DNA from: Paenibacillus sp. JZ16
GTDB lineage: Bacteria > Bacillota > Bacilli > Paenibacillales > Paenibacillaceae
Length of the DNA stretch: 64,000 nucleotides
Assembly (NCBI RefSeq): GCF_015326965.1
Contig: NZ_CP017659.1
Location: 4,158,501-4,222,500, forward strand
Direction: 5' to 3'
Shown here: positions 63,574-64,000 of the stretch, piece by piece
How positions within the stretch are numbered: the stretch's first letter is position 1
How the letters are laid out: each line of letters begins with the position of its first letter
Program-made: the position numbers and the translations under genes
The notes under the pieces: model-generated
Database searches by the model: none
The model's input: the letters and a program-made list of their open reading frames with translations, nothing else
Told to the model about the DNA's origin: nothing

Positions 63574-63667
63574 ACCGGGTAAGTCTTGACAGACATGTCG
63601 CTGCAGGTAAACAAGGTGCCTGCTCCGGGTTGCAATCGCGCAATGTCAAATTAATCTGGGCAAACAG

Positions 63668-63694
63668 AAGGCCGTCGACATCATCGACGGCCTT
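63668..63694 (+). terminator. Terminator after the GH16 gene
   Basis: An 11-bp stem (AAGGCCGTCGA / TCGACGGCCTT) is followed by TCTTC, about 95 bp past the stop. Confidence 0.7.
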
Positions 63695-63764
63695 TCTTCA
63701 GTTGATCAGCTATGGTTGGTTAGCTGATTCACTTGTCTTCATATTTTTTGCATATAGCTCAATA

Positions 63765-63969
63765 TTACGAATGTACACTCTCTTTACTCACCTGTCTGGA
63801 ATGCAAGACTTTCATGGCGTATCTTGCTATAGGCTGTGCGACCAACATTTCGCTGATCATTAGGTCATCAAGCGTTTTACACCCACATGCGTTAAGTTTT
63901 TGATATACCGATTGATTAAAACCCCAAAGCCTATTACGATTACTTATAAGGATACTTGTCCCGAGGCAT
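63765..63969 (-). pseudogene. Possible frameshifted small basic protein
   Basis: On the minus strand GGAGG precedes ATG 63969, which encodes MPRDKYPYK and then a TAA. Skipping one base gives an open frame NRNRLWGFNQSVYQKLNACG...ending at 63765, about 67 residues in all, basic and helical. The strong ribosome site and natural composition suggest a real small gene with an extra base, but no family is recognised. The remaining 63574-64000 shows nothing else. Confidence 0.3.
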
Positions 63970-64000
63970 AGCTATCCTCCAAATAGAAAAAGCACATGGA

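Noticed and set aside
63528..63863. Plus-strand 111-codon frame across the end of the GH16 gene
   Set aside because: It overlaps the GH16 CBM and the terminator, lacks a ribosome site, and shows no family features.
1..64000. CRISPR arrays, tRNA or rRNA genes, prophage or conjugative modules
   Set aside because: No spaced direct-repeat array, no tRNA-like or rRNA-like sequence and no phage structural genes were seen; the only mobile element is the IS3-type insertion.

Overview
The window reads as chromosomal DNA of a Gram-positive, spore-forming bacterium, most likely Paenibacillus or a close relative. Grounds: AGGAGG-type ribosome sites with frequent TTG/GTG starts, a YesM/YesN plus Lpl-type ABC sugar importer with a DUF3502 binding protein, cre-like catabolite sites, a class D sortase with an LPNTA substrate, a DbpA/YxiN helicase, and large secreted carbohydrases (GH85, GH16, GH18). 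No rRNA, tRNA, CRISPR array or prophage was seen. The genus is inference.

Layout. 0.2-5.1 kb: a TetR-controlled ABC-2 exporter, an epimerase-like SDR, and a Crp/Fnr regulator divergent from a DoxX-like protein. 5.2-9.5 kb: minus-strand accessory genes (cupin, EVE, DinB, WYL regulator, methyltransferase, papain-like hydrolase). 9.6-14.7 kb: a CdsA-like membrane enzyme, then a GT2 synthase / acyltransferase / GH18 cassette resembling a PNAG-type exopolysaccharide locus. 14.8-23.4 kb: DinB, VanZ-RDD, a MerR-SDR operon with a textbook 19-bp-spacer MerR promoter, an APH-fold kinase, SelO, a BI-1 protein, a frameshifted XRE regulator and a TPR-SMI1 protein. 23.7-30.2 kb: DbpA helicase, VOC and YdeI proteins, a large TerD-like protein, YwqG and a frameshifted ankyrin gene. 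30.4-33.3 kb: DUF418 membrane protein with a NarL/DesK-type two-component pair. 33.5-40.2 kb: class D sortase divergent from a 1.8-kresidue LPNTA wall protein. 40.4-47.5 kb: membrane-anchored lipase-like hydrolase, aquaporin, a complete IS3/IS150-type element inserted in a terminator, and a double-kinase hybrid sensor. 47.8-58 kb: a probable N-glycan locus (GH85, broken by one in-frame amber codon; binding protein; two permeases; YesN/YesM). 58.2-60.8 kb: small helical protein, ArsA-HSP20 ATPase, MarR regulator and a membrane protein, linked by four copies of a 12-bp operator. 60.9-63.6 kb: a secreted GH16 beta-glucanase.

Three themes connect the genes: surface polysaccharide and wall-protein display (GT2 cassette; sortase with its substrate), extracellular glycan harvesting under catabolite control (GH85/ABC/YesMN and GH16, each with cre-like sites), and compact regulator-target pairs with visible operators (TetR, MerR, MarR, probably NarL). 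At least three genes carry single-base lesions (XRE frameshift, ankyrin frameshifts, GH85 amber); either these are real decay or the assembly has residual base errors. The best candidate for an undescribed system is the MarR-operator regulon around the ArsA-HSP20 ATPase.
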